A DNA stretch of 6,662 bases from Dorea sp. GTDB lineage: Bacteria; Bacillota_A; Clostridia; Lachnospirales; Lachnospiraceae. A program made the position numbers and the translations under genes. The stretch covers positions 1 to 6,662 of the forward strand of contig JAEDLC010000101.1 of NCBI GenBank assembly GCA_016295505.1, given 5' to 3'. Positions 6,030 to 6,662 of the stretch are shown one piece after another (the stretch's first letter is position 1; each line of letters starts with the position of its first letter). The notes below the pieces were generated by a model. That model ran no database searches, had not been told where the DNA came from, and worked only from the letters and a program-made list of their open reading frames with translations.

Positions 6030-6662
6030 TCATAATATCGAATTCACATATTCAATGAATCCCTTCATATTGCTGATCTGACTAATGTCGGTCAATTTAT
6101 CATATAACTCTTCTGCACGATCTGTATCGGAAACATATCGAACACATTCCATAAACTTTTCTTTCAGCAGATGTTCTTCAAGTGGTTTTGCCGGATCGCC
6201 TGCTGCCACCTCTACTTTTTTACTGTACTGAGTGCCGTCCTTCATGCAGATTACTACCTCTGCACCTCCCGCTGCATCCGTTGAAAATCTTTGATCATCT
6301 GCAACCACATCCAGCTTTCTGCATAACGCAGAGATACTTGGATCTTTCAATTCTTCTCCATCAAAATCATCCAGCGTAAGCTTCTGAGCTGCCAGTGCAA
6401 GAGCCACCCCGTAAGGCATACTGAACTTTGCCTGTGAAGGAGAATCCGGATACGGGAAACGGTCATTGTACAATGCCGACTCCTGTGCATAACATACGCC
6501 ATGGCTTATTTCCTCTATATTCACTGCATATTCTTTTGCGAGTTCCATTGCAGCATCTACTGCACAGTGCGTATCGCGACAGGAAGGATACAGCTTTCGA
6601 ATGATTCCCGGTTCCTGAAAGACAGATATTCTCTCTCCTATGATACGTTCCAGCAGTTCTTC
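6030..6662 (-). CDS. MmgE/PrpD-family protein, C-terminal part (5' end outside window)
   Basis: The frame is open to the window edge and 210 residues are visible. The family is usually about 450-500 residues, so roughly the last 45% is here and the start lies beyond base 6662; the in-frame ATG at 6548 is internal. The recognised signature is K-L-Y-P-S-C-R-D-T-H (visible residues 23-32), the family's conserved K-x-Y-P-x-C-x-x-x-H segment leading into an alpha helix. Downstream, SPSQAKFSMPYGVALAL matches the conserved 'A-x-F-S-x-P-Y' segment of the C-terminal lid domain. Family members include 2-methylcitrate dehydratase, cis-aconitate decarboxylase and iminodisuccinate epimerase; they act on small di- and tricarboxylates in the cytoplasm. 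Most active-site residues are in the part not seen, so the substrate cannot be named. The gene ends with its own terminator and is probably unrelated to the cassette. Confidence 0.85.
   Translation of the reverse strand, partial: EELLERIIGERISVFQEPGIIRKLYPSCRDTHCAVDAAMELAKEYAVNIEEISHGVCYAQESALYNDRFPYPDSPSQAKFSMPYGVALALAAQKLTLDDFDGEELKDPSISALCRKLDVVADDQRFSTDAAGGAEVVICMKDGTQYSKKVEVAAGDPAKPLEEHLLKEKFMECVRYVSDTDRAEELYDKLTDISQISNMKGFIEYVNSIL

Noticed and set aside
6030..6548. A complete 172-aa gene starting at the ATG at 6548
   Set aside because: The frame continues upstream to the window edge and contains the conserved K-x-Y-P-x-C-x3-H segment of MmgE/PrpD, so 6548 is an internal methionine.

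Overview
The window looks like chromosomal DNA from a low-to-moderate G+C Gram-positive anaerobe, most likely a gut Clostridia of the Lachnospiraceae type. The grounds are strong purine-rich Shine-Dalgarno sites, a near-consensus sigma-A promoter, tightly packed genes, and small zinc-ribbon proteins with long low-complexity linkers. This placement is an impression from style, not a match. All supported genes are on the minus strand, so transcription runs from high to low coordinates, and no stretch over 300 bases lacks a gene.

Region by region, in transcription order: (1) 6662-6030 is the C-terminal part of an MmgE/PrpD-family protein, ending in a perfect 13-bp intrinsic terminator (6016-5974). 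(2) 5973-5865 is an intergenic region with an imperfect inverted repeat, a TTGACA-N17-TAGAAT promoter and a strong ribosome site. (3) 5864-4950 encodes a 304-aa protein with an N-terminal zinc ribbon, a glycine-rich linker, a small beta-type domain and C-terminal membrane helices. (4) 4928-2250 encodes an 892-aa HerA/DUF87-type P-loop ATPase with a long N-terminal region and a C-terminal cysteine/histidine cluster. (5) 2247-520 encodes a 575-aa protein with an N-terminal coiled coil, TPR-like helices and a membrane hairpin near the C-terminus. (6) 508 to beyond base 1 encodes a second zinc-ribbon protein whose linker is seven perfect-period 36-bp repeats (12 residues each).

Items 3-6 form one apparent operon. 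The gaps are 21, 2 and 11 nt, and two of the three internal ribosome sites overlap the previous gene's end, so the products are probably made together. My inference is a membrane-associated assembly: two integral membrane proteins and a cytoplasmic zinc-ribbon scaffold organised around a HerA-like hexameric motor. No nuclease (NurA), Sir2, DUF4297, relaxase or type VII secretion gene is visible, so it fits none of the known HerA partnerships I can name. Function is unknown: defence, DNA or protein translocation, and envelope maintenance all remain possible. The MmgE/PrpD gene is separated by the terminator and is probably unrelated. The cassette's last gene runs off the low-coordinate edge, so further members may lie outside the window.
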